Translations under genes and position numbers: made by a program
Shown: positions 36,524-46,052 of the stretch, one piece after another
How positions within the stretch are numbered: position 1 is the first letter of the stretch
Layout: each line of letters starts with the position of its first letter
DNA from: Komagataella phaffii GS115
Taxonomy: Eukaryota; Ascomycota; Pichiomycetes; Pichiales; Pichiaceae
NCBI RefSeq assembly: GCF_000027005.1
Contig: NC_012965.1
Span: 1,475,001 to 1,539,000 of the forward strand
Length of the DNA stretch: 64,000 nucleotides
Direction: 5' to 3'
Notes under the pieces: model-generated
Databases searched by the model: none
The model's input: only the letters and a program-made list of their open reading frames with translations
What the model was told of the DNA's origin: nothing

Positions 36524-36532
36524 GGGAGTCAT
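36524..36532 (-). promoter_or_regulatory. Gcn4-like site / upstream ATG in the HIS3 leader
   Basis: On the minus strand ATGACTCCC matches the Gcn4 consensus RTGACTCAY at 7 of 9 positions. It is only 26-34 nt from the HIS3 ATG and next to a TATA-like AATATAT. If transcribed, its ATG opens a 16-codon frame ending inside HIS3. The same nonamer occurs upstream of CPA2. Confidence 0.45.
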
Positions 36533-36656
36533 ATATTTTTTCGTTTTTTTCTTCGTCTTTCTCCTTCTGGAGCCAGAGTCTCGAGGGGATCCAGGTCCTT
36601 CCAGGACCTGCTTTCGCTAAAGAAAGAATTTCACTATCAGAAAGTAACTCTTCAGC

Positions 36657-37850
36657 ATGAATCGATTAGAGATACTCCGGCTAAATGGAGTTAGACGGTT
36701 CAGTTGGAGTGCATCCACGCTGATACGAGCACCTTTCAAGAATTTTGATAATGAAAGGATAGTTTCGGGTGGAAAATCCATCAGTTTCAACAGAAACATG
36801 CCGAATAATACCAGGATGAAGGCATGGGAAAAAGATGGCGAAGACAAGGACACTTGGTTTAAGAGGAAGTACGCTCATGTGCACGCCAAACAGAAGCAAG
36901 TAAGACTAGACAAAGAGGCTGCAAGGACCCAAAAATTTCCATCAAGAAATTCTGATTTGAGTCCAGATTCCAAGCAAATAAGGAGGAATAGACCCCCAAA
37001 GGAGAACCCATTAGAAGAACGGATATTTGGGGCCCAGGCAGTATTGGCAGCACTGAAGGCCAACAATAGAGAATTCTTGAGCACTTTATATGTTCATAAC
37101 CCAAAGGAGAAACACGAAGAAATAACTGAACTCTGTAAAGAGAGGGGAGTGGACATCAAGCTTGTGGACAGTAAAAACGACCTGAATCTGCTGTGCAACA
37201 ATAACGTCCACAACGGGTATGTTTTAAAGGCAGCTAAATTTCAAACTAGGGAGCTCGCAGCTTTATCTACGGTTACCTCTAAAGGTGTGTTCAGCTTGAC
37301 TTTACAGGATTATGGTGTAAGATCTGAAGAACAGTTCGAGGTTCAAAGGCTGAATGGCTCATTTCCCTTGGGAGTTTACATTGACGGAGTTTCAGATCCT
37401 CATAATTTAGGTGCAATTATTCGGTCTTCATATTACCTGGGCGCTGATTTTGTTGCCATTGCAGAGAAGAACTGTGCACCTTTGAATTCAGTGGCCTCTA
37501 AATCCTCCGCGGGATGTATGGAATTCTTACCTATTTTCAACGTGGTGAAACCTTTACAATTTCTAGAGGCAGCAAACGAGAACGGTTGGGCTACCGTATC
37601 CGCTGTTAGTTCTGTCCCTAAGAAGAATGCCAACAGAGAGTTATTGTCAGAGGAATTGTCCTCCACTCTGTCAGAACAGCCGTGCTTATTGATAGTCGGT
37701 TCAGAAGGTGACGGTATTAGAAAGTCACTGCTGGACAGAAGTTCGCATTTAGTTTCTTTGAAAAGTCAGCGAAAGAATTTAGATTCTTCTGTGGATAGTT
37801 TGAATGTCAGCGTAGCCACAGCTGTTCTACTCAGAGATTTTACTATGTGA
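36657..37850 (+). CDS. MRM1: Mitochondrial 21S rRNA 2'-O-ribose methyltransferase
   Basis: A 397-residue SpoU/TrmH-class (SPOUT) enzyme that in S. cerevisiae methylates the ribose of G2270 in mitochondrial large-subunit rRNA. The N-terminal ~50 residues are basic and suit mitochondrial import. The L30-like substrate domain begins at ERIFGAQAVLAALKANNREF. The three SpoU motifs follow: DPHNLGAIIRSSYYLGAD, PCLLIVGSEGDGI and LNVSVATAVLL, which form the knotted SAM site. The first ATG was used (MNRLEILRLNG). It is convergent with MRP51, so two mitochondrial ribosome genes sit side by side. Confidence 0.93.
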   Translation: MNRLEILRLNGVRRFSWSASTLIRAPFKNFDNERIVSGGKSISFNRNMPNNTRMKAWEKDGEDKDTWFKRKYAHVHAKQKQVRLDKEAARTQKFPSRNSDLSPDSKQIRRNRPPKENPLEERIFGAQAVLAALKANNREFLSTLYVHNPKEKHEEITELCKERGVDIKLVDSKNDLNLLCNNNVHNGYVLKAAKFQTRELAALSTVTSKGVFSLTLQDYGVRSEEQFEVQRLNGSFPLGVYIDGVSDPHNLGAIIRSSYYLGADFVAIAEKNCAPLNSVASKSSAGCMEFLPIFNVVKPLQFLEAANENGWATVSAVSSVPKKNANRELLSEELSSTLSEQPCLLIVGSEGDGIRKSLLDRSSHLVSLKSQRKNLDSSVDSLNVSVATAVLLRDFTM

Positions 37851-37922
37851 ATGTGCTTGTAAATTGTGCCTGTAAATACGTATGTACATGATAATATTCT
37901 TGATTTCACTCAATTGACAGCT

Positions 37923-38939
37923 TTAAGACTTGTGAATATCTCTAAGAAGGTTCAACAAACTCTCACCGTTAACACTGCTTGTGGTACGATCCCTGGATTT
38001 GCCCACGTCAATAGACAATCCATCATCGGATAGGATAGCATTGGTGACTTCAATCTTAAGTTTCTCCTGTCTAGCATGCTTATCTGTAGGAGCATTGAGT
38101 CGCCTGTAATAGTTGAAAGAAGTCCCAACAAAACCACCCACAGCGAACATGTTGTTTTCACTGTTAGATAACAGCCTAGCTGGCGCATGGTTCTTTGTAG
38201 AAATTCCATTGGGTGAGTTTGCTAGTCGGTTCTTCAAATTGTAAGAAAGGCCCCCGGTACCAGCAATTTTGGCTCTTCCATCTGCAAGTTTAGCCAATTC
38301 GCTCAACTGCTTCTTGACACCCACAACTGTGGAATTCTTGGACTCATATTCTTTCAAAAAGGTCACGGCATGTTCAATGTTACTTCTTCTCTTTTTGCTT
38401 TCATTAGGGGATAGCATTTCATGCAGGACCATAGGATGCTTCTCATATAGCCAGTTGAAAAAAGGTTTACGCAATTTCTCAACTTTGTTCAAAACTTCCT
38501 CCACTTTAGGTTTCGGCGTCGTACTATCCAGGTTCAGCAGACTAGCAAGTGGAAGCTTGTTTCTGTTGACAACAGTGTCGTTTCTAGTCTCTGTGTTTCC
38601 AGCAAATAATGGATGTCCATGTTCGCTCTTATTGGCAGGGACATTGACAGGGATATTGAGTTCCTGAAATCTTTGCTTCTTCCAGTAAAACGAAGAATCC
38701 TTTTCAAAACCAGTCATGTGTTCAATAGTATCCAGCTTGTCTAAAACAATGTACCTTGAATTCACCTTGGAGGGAAGATCGGCCTTCAATCCAAAGTTGT
38801 TTCTGAACAACGAGCTTGGGGTTGTTTGAATGATCTGATGTGTTGGATATATCTTCCCCGCGGCAATCTTCTTGCAAGTGTTTGGTCGTGCAACCTGGGC
38901 CAATCTTGACGACCTTAGGAGCTTGGACAGATCACTCAT
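37923..38939 (-). CDS. MRP51: Mitochondrial small-subunit ribosomal protein MRP51
   Basis: A 338-residue protein matching the fungal MRP51 family of the 37S mitoribosome. Recognisable features are the start MSDLSKLLRSSRLAQVARP, then SSLFRNNFGLKADLPSKVNSRY followed by LDKLDTIE, and a C-terminal GTGGLSYNLKNRLANSPNG with FAVGGFVG. In S. cerevisiae Mrp51 is needed to translate mitochondrial mRNAs through their 5' leaders. The basic N-terminus acts as presequence. It is divergent from KIC1, with 85 bp or 280 bp between starts depending on the KIC1 start used. Confidence 0.87.
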   Translation of the reverse strand: MSDLSKLLRSSRLAQVARPNTCKKIAAGKIYPTHQIIQTTPSSLFRNNFGLKADLPSKVNSRYIVLDKLDTIEHMTGFEKDSSFYWKKQRFQELNIPVNVPANKSEHGHPLFAGNTETRNDTVVNRNKLPLASLLNLDSTTPKPKVEEVLNKVEKLRKPFFNWLYEKHPMVLHEMLSPNESKKRRSNIEHAVTFLKEYESKNSTVVGVKKQLSELAKLADGRAKIAGTGGLSYNLKNRLANSPNGISTKNHAPARLLSNSENNMFAVGGFVGTSFNYYRRLNAPTDKHARQEKLKIEVTNAILSDDGLSIDVGKSRDRTTSSVNGESLLNLLRDIHKS

Positions 38940-39024
38940 TTAGGGAGTCAGATGGAGATTTGAACTGGAAGCACCAAAATTTCGATGGGCGAGAGAAAAC
39001 GTTGTTGATGAGACTTGCCCAATA

Positions 39025-41349
39025 ATGTGTGGTACACTCTCAAAACTAAAAGGCTATCGCTTGACACACGCGAGCCCGCAGGTTCGGTGGCTTACAATAG
39101 CTTCTGCTTCGCAGCTCGCTTCCTCTGAGGCCCCCTTCCAATCTGCCCTCGATCCTTTTCAGGTAAAAGAAAAATCTCACTACACTGATCGATTCCTATC
39201 GTCCGCATTTAACATTCCAATGGTTAAAGAGGACGCAGTTGTCAGTAAGCTGTTCAAACGGACTGAGGTCATTGGTAGGGGTCGATTTGGTGTGGTTTAC
39301 AAGGGGATCAACAGGCAAACGAACCGGGTTGTTGCCATCAAAGTCCTTAATCTTGACACAGGCGAGGATGAGGTGAAAGAAGTCCAACAGGAGATTCAGT
39401 TTCTCAGTCAGTTGAAACAGGCCCCTAATATCACACACTATCAGGGCTCCTATCTGAATGGTACGCGGTTGTGGATCATTATGGATTACTGCGCTGGAGG
39501 AGCATTGCGATCTCTTTTGAAAACAGGACCCATAGAAGAACGCTATTGCGCCGTAATCATGAGAGAGTTATTAATAGCGCTTCATTATGTCCACAAGGCT
39601 GGTGTTATCCATCGTGACTTGAAAGCAGCTAATATTTTGATCACCAAAGAGGGAAATATACAACTGTGCGATTTTGGAGTTGCAGCTCAGTTGACCAGTA
39701 CCAGCGTAAAGAGAACCACCATGGCTGGTACTCCATACTGGATGGCCCCGGAGGTCATCATGGAAGGAGCTTCCTATAATGCCAAGGTTGATGTATGGTC
39801 ACTGGGAATTACTGCATATGAAATCTCCACGGGAAATCCTCCCTACTCTGATAAGGATGCTATGAGAGCCATGCAACTGATAACAAAGTCTAAGCCCCCC
39901 AGATTGGAAGGAAGACAACACTCCACTGTGTTGAAGGAATTTGTAGCACTATGTCTGGATGAGAATCCGGAAGAACGCCCCACCGTGGAGGAGCTACTAG
40001 GTTGCAAGCTCGTTAAATCATCCAAAAATGTGCCAAACTCCATTCTAAAGGAGCTAATCGCCAGGTATTTGTTGTGGAGAGAAACGAAAGGATCAAGGGA
40101 AAGCATATACAACATTGATGATGAGCTTGAAAAAAATAAAGAAGCGGAGGAAGAAGGTTTGGAAATCAAATGGGATTTTGACAGTCTCAGTAGTGCAGAC
40201 TATTCAAACTATTACATGAATGAGGATTCAGACCACGAGTATCTTCCAGGCGAGGAAGCGACATATCAACCAACATATGGACAAACAACAGTCAACAAAA
40301 CAGTCACAGGTACTTTACGGGATACAGTCAAGAAAGAGACGCCAAAATCTTTGCTTCAACTATTTGACGAAGGTTCCGAGTCGAAACCCTCACCTGAGGA
40401 AATTGCACCAAGGCCTACGCAACAATCCCCTATAGTGGAGATTGAAATCCCTAACATGGACGACCTTTCGGTAAGTACACCCAGCGGAAGTAATGGACCG
40501 ACCAAATTAAGATCGTCAACCGTCTCCAGAGCCCAAAGTAACATTGAAGTGCCTCTCTCAACTAGGAGATCAAATACTATTTCCAATGCAAGGATACCAC
40601 TTGCTCACACAGCAAGTAATTTGTCGTCCGCATCCATTCAAGCAACCAGAAAGACACCGTCTCCTAAGAAAGCATTTCCAGATATGAATTCTCCCCCAAA
40701 GAAATCGATCAACACTCCCCCACAAATGAAGCCCATGCCTTCAACCACAAACATGCCCATGTTACAACCTATTAATAAAGCTGCATCCGGTCCTATTCCC
40801 CTATCACAACAACCACCTACCGGGGAATCAAAGGACAACAAAACTTTACGGAATAAAAGTTATCTTACATTACAAATGCCACAACCAACGTTACCTAGTC
40901 CTTTGCAAGAACAGCTGCAAGTACCAACATTTCCTGCCACCAATGGCAATTCTCCTAATAGTGAGACGTCTGATCAAATTAATCAGTTTGGTGTGAATGC
41001 CACTCAAGCCGCTCAAGTTCCATTAGCGATGACACCTCTCACGGAGAGATCCTTCAGCTCGATCATGGGTAGCGCAACTACTCCTGAGAAGATTAATGCT
41101 AGTCAGCCTACAACAGGTACCAAGCCCACCGATTCTTCATCAGGTTCCTTTGATGAGCACGATTCGAAGCCTGCACCATCGTCTACGACTGTCAATAGGC
41201 CTCCAATTGCATTGCCACAACTGGATAGCAAGCTATTCAGTGATATGACATCGAAGCAAGTCTTGGTAAATGAGATTGGAGCTTTACTGGATCAAATGAA
41301 CAACACATTGAGCACAATAGAAGATGATTTTGCAATGATGATGGAATGA
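39025..41349 (+). CDS. KIC1: GCK-type Ser/Thr kinase KIC1 (RAM network)
   Basis: Up to 774 residues. The kinase domain begins at SKLFKRTEVIGRGRFGVVYKG (from about residue 74), with AIKVL (ATP lysine), VIHRDLKAANIL, CDFGVAAQ and GTPYWMAPEV. It closely follows S. cerevisiae Kic1, which with Cdc31 feeds the Cbk1/RAM pathway for polarity and wall integrity. The C-terminal ~400 residues are Ser/Pro/Thr-rich, then end in a short helical segment (LVNEIGALLDQMNNTL). The first 65 residues have no counterpart I know. An internal ATG at codon 66 (39220) sits just before the conserved region and may be the true start. The stop is only 6 bp from that of the convergent NADH dehydrogenase gene. Confidence 0.9.
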   Translation: MCGTLSKLKGYRLTHASPQVRWLTIASASQLASSEAPFQSALDPFQVKEKSHYTDRFLSSAFNIPMVKEDAVVSKLFKRTEVIGRGRFGVVYKGINRQTNRVVAIKVLNLDTGEDEVKEVQQEIQFLSQLKQAPNITHYQGSYLNGTRLWIIMDYCAGGALRSLLKTGPIEERYCAVIMRELLIALHYVHKAGVIHRDLKAANILITKEGNIQLCDFGVAAQLTSTSVKRTTMAGTPYWMAPEVIMEGASYNAKVDVWSLGITAYEISTGNPPYSDKDAMRAMQLITKSKPPRLEGRQHSTVLKEFVALCLDENPEERPTVEELLGCKLVKSSKNVPNSILKELIARYLLWRETKGSRESIYNIDDELEKNKEAEEEGLEIKWDFDSLSSADYSNYYMNEDSDHEYLPGEEATYQPTYGQTTVNKTVTGTLRDTVKKETPKSLLQLFDEGSESKPSPEEIAPRPTQQSPIVEIEIPNMDDLSVSTPSGSNGPTKLRSSTVSRAQSNIEVPLSTRRSNTISNARIPLAHTASNLSSASIQATRKTPSPKKAFPDMNSPPKKSINTPPQMKPMPSTTNMPMLQPINKAASGPIPLSQQPPTGESKDNKTLRNKSYLTLQMPQPTLPSPLQEQLQVPTFPATNGNSPNSETSDQINQFGVNATQAAQVPLAMTPLTERSFSSIMGSATTPEKINASQPTTGTKPTDSSSGSFDEHDSKPAPSSTTVNRPPIALPQLDSKLFSDMTSKQVLVNEIGALLDQMNNTLSTIEDDFAMMME

Positions 41350-41355
41350 CAAACT

Positions 41356-43434
41356 CTAAATAGAAATACATGTTCTACCAAAAATACCTCTATTCAACCA
41401 ATCCATGAACAGCAGAACTCTGGTTCTCATACTAACAGACTGTGCAAAGTAGATACCTCTCCATAGGTACATGGCAACCAGACCTCCCACAAAAGAACGT
41501 CCTGGTAAGTCAAACACGGCAGAGTTCCCAATGTAAGCTAATGATCCTAGATGTTGATACTTGAACGGTTTAGCGATAGCATCGTCAATGTCTCCTTTCA
41601 TTATGGTGTCGATTGACAAAGTGGTGTTAGAAGAAGTTAATTTCGAAAGTTTCTTCCCAAGGTAAGTACCCTGTTGATGCGCCCTTTGAGCTGTGGCAGG
41701 TAGCGAAGTAACTTTGGAATCAATTTCTTTGAGGAGTCTTGTAATTTGATCAAACGACAATTTTCCGGTATTTCCAGTATCATATTTGGGGATTAGCTCA
41801 CTGATGAATTCTAAGCTCTCAGAGGCCAGTGGATGTTTAGTAGAAATATGACGCTTTAGTTCCATGAGCTCAGAGTGTGAGAGCAGAAGATGCATAATAT
41901 CGTCATCAGTGATGATTTGATTTCGCTGCGACCGTTGGTTAAAATACTTGTTGACCACGTAATGTCTAATGTACTCAACAGTGTGCTCAGCCAAATCTGT
42001 CTTTACCGTAGCACAATCGCCGATTGCGTAGACGTCACCTAAAGGTGCTCCAAGCACCCTCAAATGAGCATCAGTCTGTATGGCTCTCTTGTTGTGTTGG
42101 TGTTCAGATAGAGAGGCAGTGACACTTTGAGCCAATGGATTTTGAGAGACACCGGTAGACCAAACACATAATCCAAAGGGTACTGTTTTAGTTTCCAGTT
42201 CTCCAGTAATGGAGTTTTTCTGATTGAAAACAACTTCATTAGGCAAAATCTCATTTACACGAGCATTAGTGAGTAGATCTATGTTATCATTTTCGAATCG
42301 TTTCATGGCATATTCACTGATTGTTTTGTCGTAAGTATTGAGAACGTGACTTCGGGATTGGATTATGTGAATGGACACTTCCTGTTTAAGGATCTTGGGA
42401 TAAGTTGCGGTTAAATCCTCGTTTAACAGATCAAAAATCTCAGCAGCCAGTTCTACACCAGTGGGCCCTCCTCCACATACAACGAAGGAAAGTAATCTTT
42501 TACGCTCTTCGTCTGTTGTCGTTGGAAGACATGCCTTTTCCAGATTTCCTACAATCTGTCTCTTGATCTGTAAAGCATCAGCTGCTGTTTTCAACTGGTG
42601 ACAATATTGCAACCCTGTAACTCCATGGGTGTTGGACGTGGAGCCAACTGCAACAACTAACTTATCGTAAGGTAAATAGAATTTCTGATTGCTATCGTCA
42701 GAACCTTTACAGGATATCTGAACCAGTTTTTCATCAAATAAGATTTTATCAGCATATCCTTGTAGGTAATGTCCATTGACACTTCGAAGAATTGACCTAA
42801 TACTCTCCATTAGGGTCTTGATTTCCAAGGTTCCGACAGCGGCACATGGAAGCATCGGTGTAAACAGGAAATAATTGGTTGGGCTGACGACGGTAACATC
42901 ATAATCTGAAGGATTTAAATTGTTAAGGAGAGCAACACTACCCCATCCAGAGCCAAGAATGACTAGCTTTGGTTTGCGATAAGCTTGTTTCTTGGAGTCA
43001 GTATCCATGGCGTCTAACTGGGATCTGAGTATGGGTAAATTTTCAGGACCACCAGTTTCAGGATCTAGAGCAAACTTAGGGACCTGTAGATTCTCGTTGC
43101 AGCAATCTTGGTTGTAAGTTTGAGAGTCATAAATGAAGAATGCAACCAATAAAGTGACAACACTTGACGAAATGATTCCGGCACCAATGACTGTTCTTTT
43201 TACCAAAACACCAAGGAAAGTATTCCAAAAGGACTTCTTTTTGGGAACAATATCCTTAGCTTGAGAGTCAGGTTTAGAGGATGGTCCAGATGATCCGAAT
43301 GATCTTGCTAATCTAGCCTTTTGAACGAGAGATTCCGGCTTAAAATGGCATCTCGCAATGTATCGATGGGCAGCCAAAGGGAAATGGCCCGTCGATTTGG
43401 TCATTGCAAGGTGTCTAGCAGCAAAGAGAATCAT
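41356..43434 (-). CDS. NDE1: External alternative NADH dehydrogenase (type II, NDE-like)
   Basis: A 692-residue rotenone-insensitive NADH:ubiquinone oxidoreductase. A basic presequence is followed by a membrane anchor near residues 81-102 (TVIGAGIISSSVVTLLVAFF), as in enzymes facing the intermembrane space. The two Rossmann motifs are VILGSGWGSVALL (FAD) and VVCGGGPTGVELAAE (NADH). The quinone-side GDVYAIGDCA is present. An insertion near residue 570 (KYDTGNTGKLSFDQ) looks like a degenerate EF-hand, a feature of longer fungal NDEs; several ligand positions are poor, so calcium control is doubtful. The frame extends nine codons further from a TTG. NDE1 and NDE2 cannot be told apart. Confidence 0.9.
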   Translation of the reverse strand: MILFAARHLAMTKSTGHFPLAAHRYIARCHFKPESLVQKARLARSFGSSGPSSKPDSQAKDIVPKKKSFWNTFLGVLVKRTVIGAGIISSSVVTLLVAFFIYDSQTYNQDCCNENLQVPKFALDPETGGPENLPILRSQLDAMDTDSKKQAYRKPKLVILGSGWGSVALLNNLNPSDYDVTVVSPTNYFLFTPMLPCAAVGTLEIKTLMESIRSILRSVNGHYLQGYADKILFDEKLVQISCKGSDDSNQKFYLPYDKLVVAVGSTSNTHGVTGLQYCHQLKTAADALQIKRQIVGNLEKACLPTTTDEERKRLLSFVVCGGGPTGVELAAEIFDLLNEDLTATYPKILKQEVSIHIIQSRSHVLNTYDKTISEYAMKRFENDNIDLLTNARVNEILPNEVVFNQKNSITGELETKTVPFGLCVWSTGVSQNPLAQSVTASLSEHQHNKRAIQTDAHLRVLGAPLGDVYAIGDCATVKTDLAEHTVEYIRHYVVNKYFNQRSQRNQIITDDDIMHLLLSHSELMELKRHISTKHPLASESLEFISELIPKYDTGNTGKLSFDQITRLLKEIDSKVTSLPATAQRAHQQGTYLGKKLSKLTSSNTTLSIDTIMKGDIDDAIAKPFKYQHLGSLAYIGNSAVFDLPGRSFVGGLVAMYLWRGIYFAQSVSMRTRVLLFMDWLNRGIFGRTCISI

Positions 43435-44266
43435 GATATTAGAATAACTTTGGAAGACCAACTGATCAAGGACAGGGAAGGAAGGACGAAGAGGTAAAGG
43501 GGAAGAAAACGGATCTACGGTGGGTTCCTGAGAGATTAGGGAGCAGACATTTTTCGCTCAATCTCAGATATACCGCATAATTTATTCCGATGCCAAGATG
43601 CCTCGACTACTTTCTTTTCGAACTTGGTTTGAGAGAGAAGAGATGTAGATCCAGAGGCGGAAGGGATGCTGTATTGATTAGGGGGGCTTTTCAGGATGAA
43701 GTATTTTTGGGTTAGAGTTGGTGCGTTATCAGAGTATTATGTAAGGCACCTACTGTTACGGTTAGTCCGAAAGAATCCAACATGTAGACTAAACGGGACA
43801 TGAGGTTTACAAACTGAGGGACCATGCAAAAGGAAGATCGTTTGTGTGGAGTTCTCAAGACATAATAAAGCAGGAAGCCTTGCTCCATTATTGGACGATC
43901 CCAGACAAACCAACGGAACTGCTATGAAAACCAACACACCGGGCAACCCTGGTAGCTATCTCAAACCCAATTCGTTTGCTCAGAAGGCCCGTGTACAAAG
44001 TAAACACTTTCACAACCTTTTCAACATGGCATGACTTTCCAGTCCCCTTTCCTCTTAAACGTCCGGTGCTGTTGACATTCTCCAGAACCTCTATTATGCA
44101 CTGCTGCATAAAATGGAGCCGCGTTTGGGAGATCACACACACATATTTTTCGTATCATCTCGCTCCCCCATTCCAGATCAGTCTAATCCTTATCAGTCAA
44201 TTATATATAAGCCCTCTCCTTCCCTTCTCACCCCCCTCCATAATTCTAATCACCTGTACTAAATTG
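43435..44266. promoter_or_regulatory. Divergent promoter region NDE-like / LPL1-like
   Basis: 832 bp between divergent starts. A TATATATAA at 44202-44210 lies 57 bp before the ATG at 44267 and supports that start over an upstream in-frame one. Short frames in the rest show no protein features. No RNA gene was recognised. Confidence 0.5.
44202..44210 (+). promoter_or_regulatory. TATA box of the LPL1-like gene
   Basis: TATATATAA on the coding strand, followed by C/T-rich leader sequence and the ATG at 44267. Confidence 0.6.
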
Positions 44267-45871
44267 ATGGCAAACATTCACTTGATTTTACTAGTTCACG
44301 GTCTTTGGGGAAAGGCCGATCATTTGTCTTATATCCAATCAGAAATCGAGTCTGATCCAACTGTCTCCCTCCATTCCAAAGAGAAAATCGTCGTATACAG
44401 AACTGGATCCAATGAGGGTTACAAGACCTACGACGGAATTGACCTTTGTGGCAAAAGAGTGGGTGAAGAGGTGGAAAAGGAAATCGCACGGCTGAACAAT
44501 GGTGAAGACACAGTCACACATCTGTCTGTCATGGGGTACTCCTTAGGAGGGCTCATTGCCCGCTATGCAATCGGTGTTCTGTACATCAAAGGGTACTTTA
44601 AATCGATTGAACCAGTCAACTTCACCACCTTTTGCTCCCCTCATGTGGGGGTCTTGGCTCCTGGAGATGGTATGTCCGTTAAGATCTTTAATTGCTTGGT
44701 TCCTTATCTTCTGGCAAACAGTGGTAAACAGATGTTTTTGATGGATAAAGTCAGGGTGATTGATTATGTAAATCTTGGCGAAGAGGAAACACCTGCGTCG
44801 CCTCTGTTGAAAACAAACTATAACTATCAACCTCTTCTGCTCTTAATGGCCAATCCTGCTTCGGTTTTCCACAAGGCATTGAACGGCTTCAAGTACAAGT
44901 CATTGTATGCCAACGTGACAAATGACAAAAGGACATCGTGGTGGACTGCAGGAATCTCCACTATGAATCCCTTTGAAATATTGGACAAGAATCCCAACGT
45001 TCAGATCGATAAGAATGGTGCCATCAAGATGGAGAACGGGTCGAAAATGAGTTTCCACTTTATCAAGGACTTTGAACCTAACATTCTAGATGTCAAGAAA
45101 ACAATCACGGTATCCAAGACTACCCCCAAGGATACTATTTTAGAAGAGCAAGATGTGTTCGAGTCCACCGAACAGATTGCTGAAAATTTTTTCAAGAGAA
45201 AGGCCAAATGGTTTTTTGTCTTTTTCAACATAGTCATTTACGTTCCTTGCTGGGTTATAGCTTTTATTTTCACTAACTTAATTCAAAGATTTCAATCCAC
45301 TGTCAGAGTTATCAAAGCCTCAGCGGCAGAGACTGACTTTTGGAAGGATCTGTATCAACTTACAAACGAAGACGAGCAGAAGCCTGTTATTCGGAGAAGA
45401 CCATCTCTTTCAAGGCGCTTAAGCGAGTCTTATGATGAGTTTGAAAAATCGGTGCAGGATAATATCCAGAACCAAACAGAAGACCTGATCGAAAGTGTGT
45501 GGGATGCCATGACTTCTAAGAGATGGGATGAGCCCGTTCTGTTCGAAGATGGACAGCCTGAGGAAAGTCAGGATTCTTTATCCGTCACTTTGGAAGAACT
45601 ATCCACTCTTGAGTTCAAGGATTTCTCGTCCTCCAAAGACATGAACCAGGACTTAGAATTTTTCAGACCATTTCAACTGAAACTCTCTCCACCTCAAAAG
45701 GAAATCGTTCACAATCTCAACAAGCTAAATTGGAACAAATTTCCCGTTTACATTACCAAAACCACTTCATCTCACGCCGCGGTGATTGTCAGGCAGGAAG
45801 ACCCGGATTTTATAGAGGGCAAGGCAATTGTCCAACACTGGATAAGGAACGTACTCAAGTTTCCCAATTGA
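44267..45871 (+). CDS. LPL1: Putative lipase/phospholipase, DUF676 family (LPL1-like)
   Basis: A 534-residue alpha/beta-hydrolase. The start MANIHLILLVHGLWG gives the oxyanion HG motif at residues 11-12. The nucleophile elbow is VMGYSLGGLIARY (Ser92), and SPHVGVLAPG resembles the DUF676 signature. A hydrophobic segment (FFVFFNIVIYVPCWVIAFIF, near residue 315) could anchor it to membrane or a lipid droplet, as in S. cerevisiae Lpl1, a phospholipase. The Rog1/YDL109C group is the alternative. The frame is open for 97 codons upstream, but the TATA box at 44202 lies inside that part, so ATG 44267 was chosen. Confidence 0.78.
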   Translation: MANIHLILLVHGLWGKADHLSYIQSEIESDPTVSLHSKEKIVVYRTGSNEGYKTYDGIDLCGKRVGEEVEKEIARLNNGEDTVTHLSVMGYSLGGLIARYAIGVLYIKGYFKSIEPVNFTTFCSPHVGVLAPGDGMSVKIFNCLVPYLLANSGKQMFLMDKVRVIDYVNLGEEETPASPLLKTNYNYQPLLLLMANPASVFHKALNGFKYKSLYANVTNDKRTSWWTAGISTMNPFEILDKNPNVQIDKNGAIKMENGSKMSFHFIKDFEPNILDVKKTITVSKTTPKDTILEEQDVFESTEQIAENFFKRKAKWFFVFFNIVIYVPCWVIAFIFTNLIQRFQSTVRVIKASAAETDFWKDLYQLTNEDEQKPVIRRRPSLSRRLSESYDEFEKSVQDNIQNQTEDLIESVWDAMTSKRWDEPVLFEDGQPEESQDSLSVTLEELSTLEFKDFSSSKDMNQDLEFFRPFQLKLSPPQKEIVHNLNKLNWNKFPVYITKTTSSHAAVIVRQEDPDFIEGKAIVQHWIRNVLKFPN

Positions 45872-45931
45872 AGGTCTGCCACAACATAGGATGTTGTATC
45901 ACATTGACTTTTGTCATGCGGCTACTTTTTC

Positions 45932-45947
45932 TTTTTTTTTTTTTTTT
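45932..45947 (+). repeat. T16 homopolymer
   Basis: Sixteen uninterrupted T bases, preceded by TTTTTC and followed by AGT, in the 181-bp gap between the LPL1-like and PES4-like genes. Such tracts in yeast exclude nucleosomes and are common in promoters. It also looks like a splice acceptor tract, but no donor or matching exon was found. Confidence 0.6.
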
Positions 45948-46052
45948 AGTTTGCAAAGAGGTAGAGAACACAGAAAGAATACAGGGTCGGATTACAGAAA
46001 GAAATGGCTGGCCTCTCTTTTAACCATACAATTAAAGAAAACTGCCAGCGTC

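Noticed and set aside
43976..44266. 97-codon N-terminal extension of the LPL1-like lipase
   Set aside because: It begins at a TTG-type non-ATG codon, contains the TATA box and does not resemble a targeting signal; the hydrolase fold begins right after ATG 44267.
45891..46052. 54-codon extension of the PES4-like protein from ATG 45891
   Set aside because: It would start 20 nt after the previous stop and encode a Phe run from the T16 tract. A splice acceptor reading of TTTTTTTAG was also considered, but no donor or first exon was found.
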